Shown here: one piece after another, positions 17,127-26,500 of the stretch
Numbering within the stretch: the stretch's first letter is position 1
Layout of the letters: the number at the start of each line of letters is the position of its first letter
Source: Solimicrobium sp.
GTDB taxonomy: Bacteria; Pseudomonadota; Gammaproteobacteria; Burkholderiales; Burkholderiaceae_D
Length of the DNA stretch: 39,961 bases
Assembly (NCBI GenBank): GCA_021155915.1
Contig: JAJNBE010000014.1
Coordinates: forward strand, 1 to 39,961
Reading direction: 5' to 3'
Made by a program: the position numbers and the translations under genes
Notes under the pieces: model-generated
What the model was told of the DNA's origin: nothing
Seen by the model: only the letters and a program-made list of their open reading frames with translations
The model's database searches: none

Positions 17127-18287
17127 ATGGACCTATTAATTGATGTAACGCGGCTCACGTATCGCTTTTGGCAGGGACGGTTGCCGACAGGAGTCGACCG
17201 CGTAGCGTTAGCTTATGTGCGTTACTACGGCCATCGGTCCCGTGCCGTGATACGTTTTGCAGGCAATAGCTGGGTAATGCCTGCTGCCCAGTCTTCCCGA
17301 CTATTTGCTTGGTTAAATTCCCCAGTATCCGTATTAAGTGCACTTCGCATTATTTTTAGCGGAATAATCGCCGGGTGGTGGAATAAGCAACACTCAGCAG
17401 GGCATATTCTATTTAATACGAGTCATAGCGGATTGGAAAATAAAACCTATCCGGCTATGCTTAGGAAAATGAGAGTGAAATCAGTCTTTATAATACACGA
17501 TCTGATTCCTATTACTTATCCGGAATACAGCCGGGAGGGAGAAGCAGAAAAACATCGGTTACGCATGAAGCATTTGTTAGACTCAGCGGCTGGCATAATC
17601 GCGAATTCACAAGTTACCCTAAACGATTTATCACAATTTGCAGAAGGGTTAAATCGGCCTATGCCTCCTTCAACGGTTGGATTGTTGGCGCCGGGCATGT
17701 TAGAGACACAGGTGAGTGATCGTCCTATGTCCAAACCTTATTTTGTGATATTGAGTACGATTGAACCCCGAAAAAATCATGTGATGGTGTTGCAGGTTTG
17801 GCGACGATTGATTGAAAAATTAGGAGATAGCGCACCTCACTTAATGGTGATTGGCCAACGTGGATGGGAATGCGAAAACGTAGTGGATATATTGGAACGT
17901 TGCACTGCGCTAAAAGCGTTTGTAACTGAGCTGAACAGTTGTTCCGATGAAGATCTGGTGACCTACCTGCACTATTCGCAGGCTTTATTATTTCCGTCTT
18001 TTGCCGAAGGTTATGGCATGCCGTTAGTGGAGGCGCTGGCGTTAGGGGTGCCCGTAATTGCCAGCGATTTACCGGTGTTTCGGGAAATTGCCGCTGATAT
18101 TCCGGACTATGTTGATCCATTGGATGGCAAACGCTGGAGCGAACTGATAGCCGAATATACGCTAACCAATAGCAAGCATAGGACTGCCCAATTGTCACGT
18201 ATAGAAAGCTTTAAAACACCGTGTTGGACCGATCATTTCGCTCAGGTCGACGCCATGCTGACACAACTTGGCAGTTCTGAAAAATAG
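17127..18287 (+). CDS. Glycosyltransferase, GT4 family
   Basis: A 386-residue GT-B enzyme and first gene of the plus-strand capsule operon. It has DLLIDVTRL at 2-10 and LPTGVDRVALAYVRYY in the acceptor domain, a version of the TG-I/V-x-RV motif in the GT4 enzymes across the divergent promoter. Later come FVILSTIEPRKNH and E294-x7-E302 in EGYGMPLVEAL. It is a paralogue of the proteins at 12951-14183 and 9931-12804 but more diverged at the start. The gene precedes the KpsC-like gene by 18 bases, so it may act at or near the reducing-end primer; that is inference. No clear ribosome site precedes the ATG. Confidence 0.85.
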   Translation: MDLLIDVTRLTYRFWQGRLPTGVDRVALAYVRYYGHRSRAVIRFAGNSWVMPAAQSSRLFAWLNSPVSVLSALRIIFSGIIAGWWNKQHSAGHILFNTSHSGLENKTYPAMLRKMRVKSVFIIHDLIPITYPEYSREGEAEKHRLRMKHLLDSAAGIIANSQVTLNDLSQFAEGLNRPMPPSTVGLLAPGMLETQVSDRPMSKPYFVILSTIEPRKNHVMVLQVWRRLIEKLGDSAPHLMVIGQRGWECENVVDILERCTALKAFVTELNSCSDEDLVTYLHYSQALLFPSFAEGYGMPLVEALALGVPVIASDLPVFREIAADIPDYVDPLDGKRWSELIAEYTLTNSKHRTAQLSRIESFKTPCWTDHFAQVDAMLTQLGSSEK

Positions 18288-18305
18288 CTGGAAGCCGTTA
18301 GAAAG

Positions 18306-19331
18306 ATGAACCATATCGACATGCCCGATACTCTGTACGCTTACCAATTTTCTTATTGGAAAAGACCTATTATTAAGCAATGTTTTCCGAAAAGCACCGT
18401 TTATTTTATCGAGCGCACCAATGTATTGCCGTCAGCTTGTACTTTGGTACTTTGGGGAATGAGTAATCTTCCAGCAGACGTGCATGAAAATGTGCAAATA
18501 GTACGTATAGAAGACGGGTTTTTACGTTCAGTGGGCTTAGGAGCGGATTTAATCCGACCAATGTCATGGGTCATTGATAAGATAGGAATCTATTTCGATG
18601 CCACGCGGCTGTCGGGATTAGAAGAGTTGCTGACGTTGGGAAATTTTGACAGCGCATTAACTAACCGAGCGGCTAATTTGCGTTCACGTATAGTAGCAGC
18701 CGGATTAACCAAATATAACGTGGGCGCAAATCCCTGGAAGCGTCCGCTTGGCGCGAATCAAGTGATTTTGGTTGCGGGGCAGGTGGAAAACGACGCTTCC
18801 TTAGCGTATGGTGCACCGGGAGAAAAAACTAATATTGGTCTACTAAAAGCGGTGCGCTCAGCGAATCCAGACGCTTATGTAATATATAAGCCGCATCCTG
18901 ATGTATATGCACGATTGCGTGCGGAGGGTCAGAATGAGCAGGACGCTTATCGATGGTGTGATGAAGTAGTTATTAATTCTCCCATGGGCGATTTGCTCAT
19001 GGCGGTAGATGAGGTGCATCTCTTAACGTCATTAACCGGATTTGAAGCATTATTGCGCGGAAAGCGGGTGACCTGTTACGGGCAGCCATTTTATGCCGGT
19101 TGGGGTCTGACGACAGATATTATTCCAGTTACCCGACGTTTGCGTCGCCTGACATTAGATGAGTTGGTAGCCGGTGTGTTGATAAAATATCCTATTTACT
19201 TAAGCCGGAATGGTAAAGAGCTAATTTCACCTGAGCAAGCCTTGGACGAACTGGTCAGCTGGCGCTACCGCGTAAAGGATGGTACGCCATGGTGGCGGGA
19301 ACTGATCCGCTTTTTTTTACGAAGAATTTAG
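18306..19331 (+). CDS. KpsC-like Kdo transferase, single-module (half-length)
   Basis: A 341-residue capsule-synthesis family protein (Capsule_synth, PF05159). It has the family core RIEDGFLRSVGLGADLIRP (67-85), GIYFDAT (94-100), VAGQVENDASLAYGAPG (156-172), IYKPHPDV (193-200), TSLTGFEALLRG (241-252) and YGQPFYAGWGL (258-268). Known KpsC proteins are about 670 residues with two such modules, each adding one beta-Kdo with a different linkage to the lipid primer. Only one module is present, and both ends look natural, so this is either a compact KpsC that makes one linkage or a related transferase. It lies five bases before kpsS. No frameshifted second half is visible on either side. Confidence 0.75.
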   Translation: MNHIDMPDTLYAYQFSYWKRPIIKQCFPKSTVYFIERTNVLPSACTLVLWGMSNLPADVHENVQIVRIEDGFLRSVGLGADLIRPMSWVIDKIGIYFDATRLSGLEELLTLGNFDSALTNRAANLRSRIVAAGLTKYNVGANPWKRPLGANQVILVAGQVENDASLAYGAPGEKTNIGLLKAVRSANPDAYVIYKPHPDVYARLRAEGQNEQDAYRWCDEVVINSPMGDLLMAVDEVHLLTSLTGFEALLRGKRVTCYGQPFYAGWGLTTDIIPVTRRLRRLTLDELVAGVLIKYPIYLSRNGKELISPEQALDELVSWRYRVKDGTPWWRELIRFFLRRI

Positions 19332-19335
19332 CAGC

Positions 19336-20583
19336 ATGCACAGAAAGCGTTTAGGCTTGAAAAAAAAATCTTTTTTATTTTTACAAGGAGTTTGTTCTCC
19401 TTTCTTTTTGCGTCTGGCAGATAATTTGGTGTCAAACGGACATGAGGTGCGCAAACTGCATTTTACGATGGGCGATGACCTTTACTGGCGCGACCATCCC
19501 AGTCATTCATTTCGTAGCACGCCTGAGCACCTGACGTCATTTTTGCAGGAAAAATATCAGCAGTGGGAAATAACCGATCAAGTGCTGTTTGGCGATAGAC
19601 GGCCTGTCCATTTACCTGCCATAGCACAGGGCAGAGAGCAGGGTGTTCGCACCCACGTTTTTGAGGAAGGGTATTTCAGACCACATTGGATAACCTTGGA
19701 ACGGAATGGGGTGAATGCTTACTCTTCTTTGCCCAAGGATCCACATTGGTATCGCGAAGTCGGCAAAAAGCTCACAGATAAGGCTGTAGCCCACACCTTT
19801 TCGTCATCATTTGCCGTTCGAGCAACGCATGATGTCCTGTACCATGCAGCAAATGCATTAAATCCTTTTTCCTATCCCAAGTACCGCAGCCATGCACCTT
19901 GTAATGCCATCATTGACTATGTAGGACATATCCGACGCCTTGCCTTATCTCATCGTTGGAAACGACGCGATTCGGTCGCAATTGAAGTCTTAATTGCTTC
20001 ATCGAAACCTTATTACTTCCTACCACTTCAACTGAATAGCGACGCGCAAATTCGCGATCATTCTTCGTTTGATAACATGCATGCTGTCATGGCATACGTA
20101 ATGGATTCGTTTGCGAGAAATGCCGCCGGAGATGCTTTGCTGGTGATTAAAAATCATCCTTTGAATGGCGACTTATTGGACTATCCCAGTATGTTAAGGG
20201 ACTTAGAAAAACGCTATGCATTACTAGGACGTACGCTCTTTCTTGAAACAGGTGACTTAACCCATTTATTGAAGCATGCAAAAGGTACCGTCACTGTGAA
20301 TAGCACAGTTGGCGCAATGGCGTTAGAGCTGGGCTGCCCGACAATCACATTAAGTGACCCTGTTTATAATTTGATCGGGTTAACCTTCCAGGGGCAGCTC
20401 GATACATTTTGGAAAAATGCTCAAAAACCAGATACATCCCTGTTTTGCTGCTTCCGCAATACTGTGATTCAGACTACACAAGTGAATGGTGGCTTTTATT
20501 CTGCGCAGGGAATTGCGTTGGCTGTCGAAAATAGTGCGCGAACGATGGAACTGGAACGATCTTTACTACAGGAATTACTATGA
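19336..20583 (+). CDS. kpsS: Capsule polysaccharide biosynthesis protein KpsS
   Basis: A 415-residue cytoplasmic, membrane-associated Kdo transferase that attaches the first Kdo to lyso-phosphatidylglycerol and so primes the capsule glycolipid (established for the family). The sequence shows FLFLQGVCSPFF (13-24), the family's characteristic opening, FEEGYFRPHWITLE (109-122), VIKNHPLNGD and TVNSTVGAMALELGCP, which are the donor-site motifs. Its stop overlaps the start of the dehydrogenase gene in ATGA, and the KpsC-like gene ends five bases before it. Length is close to typical KpsS. The assignment is good. Confidence 0.88.
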   Translation: MHRKRLGLKKKSFLFLQGVCSPFFLRLADNLVSNGHEVRKLHFTMGDDLYWRDHPSHSFRSTPEHLTSFLQEKYQQWEITDQVLFGDRRPVHLPAIAQGREQGVRTHVFEEGYFRPHWITLERNGVNAYSSLPKDPHWYREVGKKLTDKAVAHTFSSSFAVRATHDVLYHAANALNPFSYPKYRSHAPCNAIIDYVGHIRRLALSHRWKRRDSVAIEVLIASSKPYYFLPLQLNSDAQIRDHSSFDNMHAVMAYVMDSFARNAAGDALLVIKNHPLNGDLLDYPSMLRDLEKRYALLGRTLFLETGDLTHLLKHAKGTVTVNSTVGAMALELGCPTITLSDPVYNLIGLTFQGQLDTFWKNAQKPDTSLFCCFRNTVIQTTQVNGGFYSAQGIALAVENSARTMELERSLLQELL

Positions 20584-21356
20584 GTTCTACTCGTGAGCCA
20601 AAAAAAATTCTGATTACTGGGGCAACCGGCGCAATTGGTGGAGCGTTGGCACAGGCCTATGCCTCATCACAAAATACTTTGTATCTGCAGGGACGAAATA
20701 TGCCACGCCTTGAGGAGTTAGCAGTCATATGCCGGGGCTTGGGCGCGAAGGTTATAACCAAAGTGCTTGATGTAAAGGATAGTGATGCTCTGGTGCAATG
20801 GCTGCACGAATTATGTCAACAGGACACGATTGATTTGGTTATCGCCAATGCTGGGGTAAATAGTAATATTGGGCCGGAGTGCCAGGGTGAGCAGTGGGAG
20901 AACATACGGGGATTAATCGAGGTAAATTTACTCTCGCTTATGCTCGTCGCAGAGACAATGATTCCTTTTATGCGCGCCCGAGGGAACGGCCAAATTGCGC
21001 TCATCAGTTCTCTGGCAGGTTATTTCGGCTTGCCGATTACCCCTAGCTATTGCGCAAGTAAGGCAGGAGTAAAAGCCTATGGGGAAGCCTTACGCGGGTG
21101 GCTTAAGCCGTATGACGTCCGGGTAAATGTCGTCATGCCCGGCTACGTGGACTCAGCAATGTGTCGAGCTATGCCCGGACCCAAACCTTTTTTGTGGCAA
21201 CCAGAAAAAGCGGCGAGATATATTAAATTGGGACTGGCACAGAATCGACCTCGGATTAGTTTTCCCTTTCCCCTAAATCTTGGTACATGGTTTTTAGCTG
21301 CTTTACCCGCGGGTATATCTGAACGAATTGTACGGGCGCTAAATTATGCTAAATAG
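20580..21356 (+). CDS. Short-chain dehydrogenase/reductase
   Basis: A 258-residue classical SDR. It has the cofactor motif TGATGAIG at 13-20, NAGV at 91-94, catalytic Ser in LISSLAG (about 142-148) and Y158-x3-K162 in SYCASKAG. The C-terminus is hydrophobic (LGTWFLAALPAGISERIV), suggesting loose membrane contact. It probably oxidises or reduces a hydroxyl of a sugar or lipid precursor with NAD(P)H. It is coupled to kpsS by ATGA overlap and to the next gene by an 11-base overlap, so it likely works on the same glycolipid or on its modification. The substrate cannot be read from the sequence. Confidence 0.8.
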   Translation: MSSTREPKKILITGATGAIGGALAQAYASSQNTLYLQGRNMPRLEELAVICRGLGAKVITKVLDVKDSDALVQWLHELCQQDTIDLVIANAGVNSNIGPECQGEQWENIRGLIEVNLLSLMLVAETMIPFMRARGNGQIALISSLAGYFGLPITPSYCASKAGVKAYGEALRGWLKPYDVRVNVVMPGYVDSAMCRAMPGPKPFLWQPEKAARYIKLGLAQNRPRISFPFPLNLGTWFLAALPAGISERIVRALNYAK

Positions 21357-22923
21357 CCCCTTGTTGACGTCTATATGCCTACCGGCCTGCACTACTGTAT
21401 TTCTGGTTTTTGCAATCGAGCGGTTCTTAGCACCAGGTACCCTCAATTTTTGGCGCCGCTCGTGGGGCGCCAATGCATTGCATGCTGGCCTCTGTATACT
21501 AGCTTTTACCCTGGGCTTGGCTGTTTTTCGACGGCCATATTTTGCAGGGCTTATTGTCGTCGCTTTTTTTCTCTTTTTAGTGTTAGTAAATAACGCGAAA
21601 TTTCACTCTTTGCGCGAGCCTTTCATTTTTCAGGATTTCGATTATTTCCTGGATGCTATAAAACATCCTCGCTTATACCTTCCTTTTTTCGGGCTTTGCA
21701 GAGCCGTTGTCGTAGCTGTTGGCGGTATGCTCGCATTCTGGGCCGGTATTCAGCTTGAATTGGCAATAACCAGTCAGCACCCAGTCGCTCAATTCATGGT
21801 ATGGCTGACCGGGCTTGCGTCGTGCGGCGGCACGTTTTTGATAATTGGATGTTGGCAGGGTCAAAAAATGTCTTTGGCTCCGGAATCAGATTTACTAAAA
21901 AACGGCATGCTAACGTGCCTGTTTCACTATTATTGGAGTGAGAGAAACCCCCAAAACATCAATAAACTCTGTAAAGATTCATCGATTTTCAATTCCGATA
22001 ATTGCAATTGGGGACCAACAGCGGAGTTACCCAACTTAATGGTGGTACAAAGCGAATCATTTTTTGACGCACGTCCCTTATTTCAAGGCATTAGACCCGA
22101 TGTGTTGAAAGAATTCGATGCCATTCAGGCAGCGGCTTCCCTCAGTGGAAAATTGTCTGTGCCCGCTTGGGGCGCTAACACCGTTCGTACGGAGTTTGCA
22201 TTCCTGTCTGCCTTGAGCGAATCCCAAACTGGCATACACCGTTTCAACCCCTATCGTAAGTTAGTTAAAGAAAATTTTCCGACGATTGCTAGTTATCTTA
22301 AACATCTAGGCTATCGTACTGTTTGCGTCCATCCTTACCCAGCAAGCTTTTATCAGCGAGACCGTGTATTTTCCTTGATGGGTTTTGATGAATTCATTGA
22401 TATCGCTAGTTTTGACAAGACCATATTAAATAACCACGCGTCTTCATACGTCAGTGATGCCGATGTTGCTGAAAAAGTCTGTGAGTTATTAAATGAGTCA
22501 TCTTCGGGGCCGATTTTTATTTTTGTGATTACCATGGAAAATCATGGACCTCTTCATTTAGAAAAAGTTTTACCCGGTGAAATTCGATTGTTATATACGG
22601 AACCGCCACCCGATAAATGTGAGGATTTAACCATTTATTTACGGCACCTGGTTAATGCGGATCAAATGGCAAGGACATTACGCGAGCACGTGGCATCACT
22701 CGCGAGGCCCGGATGGTTTTGCTGGTATGGAGATCATGTACCTATTATGCCGCAGGTATACCAAGAATTTGGTTCACCCGATTCGCAGACTGATTATTTT
22801 ATAGTTGGACCGAAGTCAGAAGAAGTAAAAAAATTGAACGTATGCGCATATGAACTTTCCGCACATTTAATTCGCTTGATGCGATTCGGGGTTTCGCAAG
22901 AAAACGGGAAAACGAAGGCTTAG
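21346..22923 (+). CDS. LtaS-like membrane sulfatase-fold phosphotransferase
   Basis: A 525-residue inner-membrane protein. The first 170 residues hold about five membrane segments, for example AGLIVVAFFLFLVLVNNA and AVVVAVGGMLAFWAGIQ. The rest is an alkaline-phosphatase-superfamily domain facing the periplasm. Residues matching the lipoteichoic acid synthase site are visible: E237 in VVQSESFF (metal), T279 in WGANTVRTEF (nucleophile), H400 in TMENHGPLH, and D463-H464 in YGDHVP (metal). A Thr rather than Cys/Ser nucleophile favours transfer of a phospho-substituent such as phosphoglycerol or phosphoethanolamine over sulfate hydrolysis. As last gene of the kpsC/kpsS operon it probably decorates the capsule or its lipid primer. 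Donor and acceptor are inferred. Confidence 0.75.
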   Translation: MLNSPLLTSICLPACTTVFLVFAIERFLAPGTLNFWRRSWGANALHAGLCILAFTLGLAVFRRPYFAGLIVVAFFLFLVLVNNAKFHSLREPFIFQDFDYFLDAIKHPRLYLPFFGLCRAVVVAVGGMLAFWAGIQLELAITSQHPVAQFMVWLTGLASCGGTFLIIGCWQGQKMSLAPESDLLKNGMLTCLFHYYWSERNPQNINKLCKDSSIFNSDNCNWGPTAELPNLMVVQSESFFDARPLFQGIRPDVLKEFDAIQAAASLSGKLSVPAWGANTVRTEFAFLSALSESQTGIHRFNPYRKLVKENFPTIASYLKHLGYRTVCVHPYPASFYQRDRVFSLMGFDEFIDIASFDKTILNNHASSYVSDADVAEKVCELLNESSSGPIFIFVITMENHGPLHLEKVLPGEIRLLYTEPPPDKCEDLTIYLRHLVNADQMARTLREHVASLARPGWFCWYGDHVPIMPQVYQEFGSPDSQTDYFIVGPKSEEVKKLNVCAYELSAHLIRLMRFGVSQENGKTKA

Positions 22924-23564
22924 CCAGCGTTCTGTTGAAAGATGTTTTTTATGTGTAGTGAAATAAAAGTATCTATCCGCTATCAATTTAGCTCGCAATA
23001 CAATATCCCTTAAGCGACCTCTACACATAGCATGCTGCGCAATGCCGTATTTGGTTGGCACAGTAGGTTGTTCAAAGGTCTCTAAAATCGCTCGATGTGG
23101 TTATTGGTCCTGTTGACAGCGGTAATTCCAATGCGTGCTGTGCATTATCTTGCTCGCGAAACCTCAATAGATCGAGATGTTGCTCACACTAATCGGAGAA
23201 GCTAATTTGCAATGATCGTTTAGGGTCGAATTAAAAAAATTTTCCACGGTACTGCCCCGTGGCGAAAAAATTGTTCAAGAGACAGGGGTGCAAGGTGCTG
23301 TCAAATTAAAACTTGGTTATCTCCGTGATCTGCACTATTAATGAATAGATACGGTTTAGGTTTTAGACCGTTACACATTTAGGCAATATCCTTACGGGCA
23401 ATAATGTGGAAAACCCTTAGAGTTATCCAGGTAAACATAAAATATAATCCTAATTTGGCTTTTCCTCCTTGTATTCGCTCGTTTCATTGATGCAGCCCTT
23501 CTTCGTAAAATGCTGACTTTGACCTTAATAACACTTTAGCTGCATATTATAAAAGAGGCCGGTA
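22924..23564. other. Gene-free region, 641 bp
   Basis: No convincing gene on either strand. A hairpin-forming CCACGG-TACTGCC-CCGTGG lies within AT-rich flanks near 23250-23275. Just before the next gene there is TTGACC at 23519-23524 and TATTAT at 23545-23550, but their 20-base spacing is long for a sigma70 promoter. AGAGG at 23554-23558 is a good ribosome site for the pentapeptide gene. Confidence 0.5.
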
Positions 23565-26500
23565 ATGATTCGTCCCTATCCTTTTTCAGCTGGTTCTGTT
23601 TTTCTTCAGCCAAGCACCATCAACGTAAATCCTACGCTGGCTGGTCCTCTTACTCGCGAGACTATCGACGCCGTCTTCCGCAGCGTTAATATTCGGGGCA
23701 TCGACGATATTTATAACCTTTGTGAACAGCGACGTATGGGTCAGCTGCCTGAATCGGCCATTCTACCGAATGACGACGAGGAAGATGCGAATATTACCTG
23801 GCTATTATCGCTAACTCAGGAAGGTTTGATAGAAGTACAAAATACTATTGCGGGAATAAGGAATAACATTCCTTCTATTTTGCGCGCACTTGTGTGCGGG
23901 GATAATTGGGGTTATGAAGTGTGCTTGTATGCATCTGAACCTCATCAAAGGAATAGCTATCAGATCGTGGCAAAAGCTGGCTCCATTTACCAAATAAATT
24001 ACCAGGGGCAGAGAAGTGTGCTGATGAATTTTTCTCAGTTTTTAACAAAAGCTAAGCCATTTTGGCAGCCTAGCTGGAATCTGGCTGGTTTGGGTCTCGG
24101 TGGATTCGATCTGAGCGGCATTAATCTGGACCATGTCAATCTAGAAGGTGCAAATCTAGAGAATGCAAATTTATTCAATTCCAATCTATGTAAGGCGAGT
24201 CTGAGAAAAGCCAATCTGAAGCACGCAAATTTAGGCCATTCCGATCTATGTAACGCAAACCTGACAGGTGCTAATCTGGAGCATGCCGATCTAAATTGTG
24301 CGTCTATTTACGGAGCAAATTTATACGATTCCAATCTATGTAACGCAAGCCTGATAGGTGCTAATCTGGAGCATGCCGATCTAGATAGTGCGTTTATTTA
24401 CGGTGCAAATTTCAGCAGTGCAAACTTAAAGCGGGCAAATTTGAAGCACATAAATTTTTTTATGACAATTAAGCCTCCACTATCCTTAAACGATAGGAGA
24501 GCAAATTTCAGTAGTGCAAATCTAGAAGGTGCATACTTTGAAGGAGCAATTCTATGCGGGGCAAACATGATAGGCGCGAATTTAAAAAAAGCCAATCTAT
24601 CGTCGGCAAATTTTAGCGAAGCCAATTTCAATAGTGCAAATCTAGAGGGTGCGTCTCTGTGCATGACAACTCTATATAAAGCAAGCATGCTGGATGCGAA
24701 TCTAAAGAATGCCCAACTATGGTTGGCGCGAAGTAGCGAAGCAAATTTCAGCTTGTCAAATTTAGTTGATGCGATTTTAGGGAGTATCTGTTTGGAAAAA
24801 ATAGAGGACAAGCTTGTGCTCGAACCAAAATTAATGAATGCTTCCCTTCGTCCTACCATTTTCAAAGCACTCTTTGACCTTCGTGAATGCGCCAAGGTAA
24901 AAAGTGTTGTGCGCTTGTTGCAAAACAAAGTTAAGAACGGTCCCAACTGGTTTCCGGATGGGGAGAACAGAAATATTCGTCTACTTTCTATCCTAAATAA
25001 CGAAGAACTGCAAATAATCGTGAATATAGCGGAAGCGTTGGAAGAAAAAATAAATGACATTCTCGAGGTTTTTGATAGGGATGCAGACAGGCTAAAAGAG
25101 ATCGTCGTATATCCGAGTGCTCCGAGTAAAACGGATGAATTTCAGATCATCGCGAAAGAGGCGTTTATCTATATACGGAATAGGGATGAAACCGGACCCG
25201 GGCTACAACTGATGTCTGCCGGTCAGTTGTTTTGTACCGGTTGCGTTTGGAATTTGTCTGGCCTGGACTTAAGCAACTTGGATCTCAGTGGAGCAAATTT
25301 GTATAAAGGCGACTTAAGTGGGGCAAATTTGAGTGGAACAAACCTCACCAACGCAATGATGGGAAAGGCAGATTTGAGCTCCGCAATCTTGAAGAGAGCA
25401 AACTTATCTGGAACGGATCTGGCCGGAGCTAATTTGAGCGAGGCAAATTTGTCTAACGCTACCGGTGAAGGTACAAATTTTACTAAGACAAATTTTTATG
25501 GCACGAATTTAACGGGTGTAATCATGCACAACGTGGATTTGCTGCAGGCGAAATTTGATCATGCTGCTAAGTTAAAAGACATCTCAGTTACTTTCCGGGT
25601 CTATGACAGTAACGTCAAAAACGATGGGATACATGACAATGACGACGAAGACATTGCGGTACATGACAGTGACGACGAGAACTGTTCAAGCGATATGGTA
25701 TATGAATGGGATGAGATGCTCAACCATCTGGCTAACCCAGAAAGTGGCAGTCTGTTGACTGTTATTGATAGTATCGGTAACCAAGAGCGGAATAAACAAG
25801 GGAAAGTGGTTAAGCTAGACATGATGCATCAGCTTATTAAGCATATAAAATATGCGATTAAAAACAAAAATTTTTATATGGAGAATTTCGATAAACCATT
25901 GATGGATATTTTTACCGCGAATCCTATCTATTTTAACGACCCCCTCATCCGTGCTTTTATCAAAGAAGCTATTGTGCCTGTCCGAATAAAGCGAGCGAAC
26001 CAGGCTACGTTAAAGTTTTATGGCGACCCCGAGCTTCACCTGCTGTTAGACGTAGTTAAACTACACGAACAGCAGGCACAATTTATGCTCGACTGCAATA
26101 ATTTCTTTCTGCAGTTAATGCTGCAGAGCACAGAAAAAGAGTGTGCACCTGAGACCCAACAATTAGCGCAGCAGCTCTACGTGCAGTATTTAGGTCTACC
26201 GTACTTGAAGGGCGTTAGCGAGCTGATCGAGAACGTCACCGGCGGTGATATTCGTCTAATTGATGGTTTGGAAGAGCATATGACGACGGGGGACGAATTA
26301 CCGGCCGGTGCCTGCTTTGCCTTTGTTAAGAACGTTGAAGATACTAACCATGTTTTGATTTTAGATCGCATCCAATTCCACGCCATGCAACGCTTAGACT
26401 CGAGTGATGGCGAGTGCCGGTACGAGGCGCTTTGTTATGCAAAACGCTCCGCTCAACAAGAATTAGTCTTGGTACTGCCGGCTGAGCAATCACTTCCGGA

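Noticed and set aside
16927..17145. Plus-strand frame reading GAEETLFVGASVSQ between the divergent operons
   Set aside because: No ATG and no ribosome site; it overlaps the start of the glycosyltransferase gene in a different frame.
22867..23240. Possible transposase relic on the minus strand (VNRTNNHIERF)
   Set aside because: The match is a few residues long, needs frame changes, and no IS ends are visible.
24398..25060. A 220-codon open frame antisense to the pentapeptide repeats, with a periodic FAxxKFA pattern
   Set aside because: A shadow of the repeated GCAAATTT-type codons on the sense strand, inside a well-supported gene.
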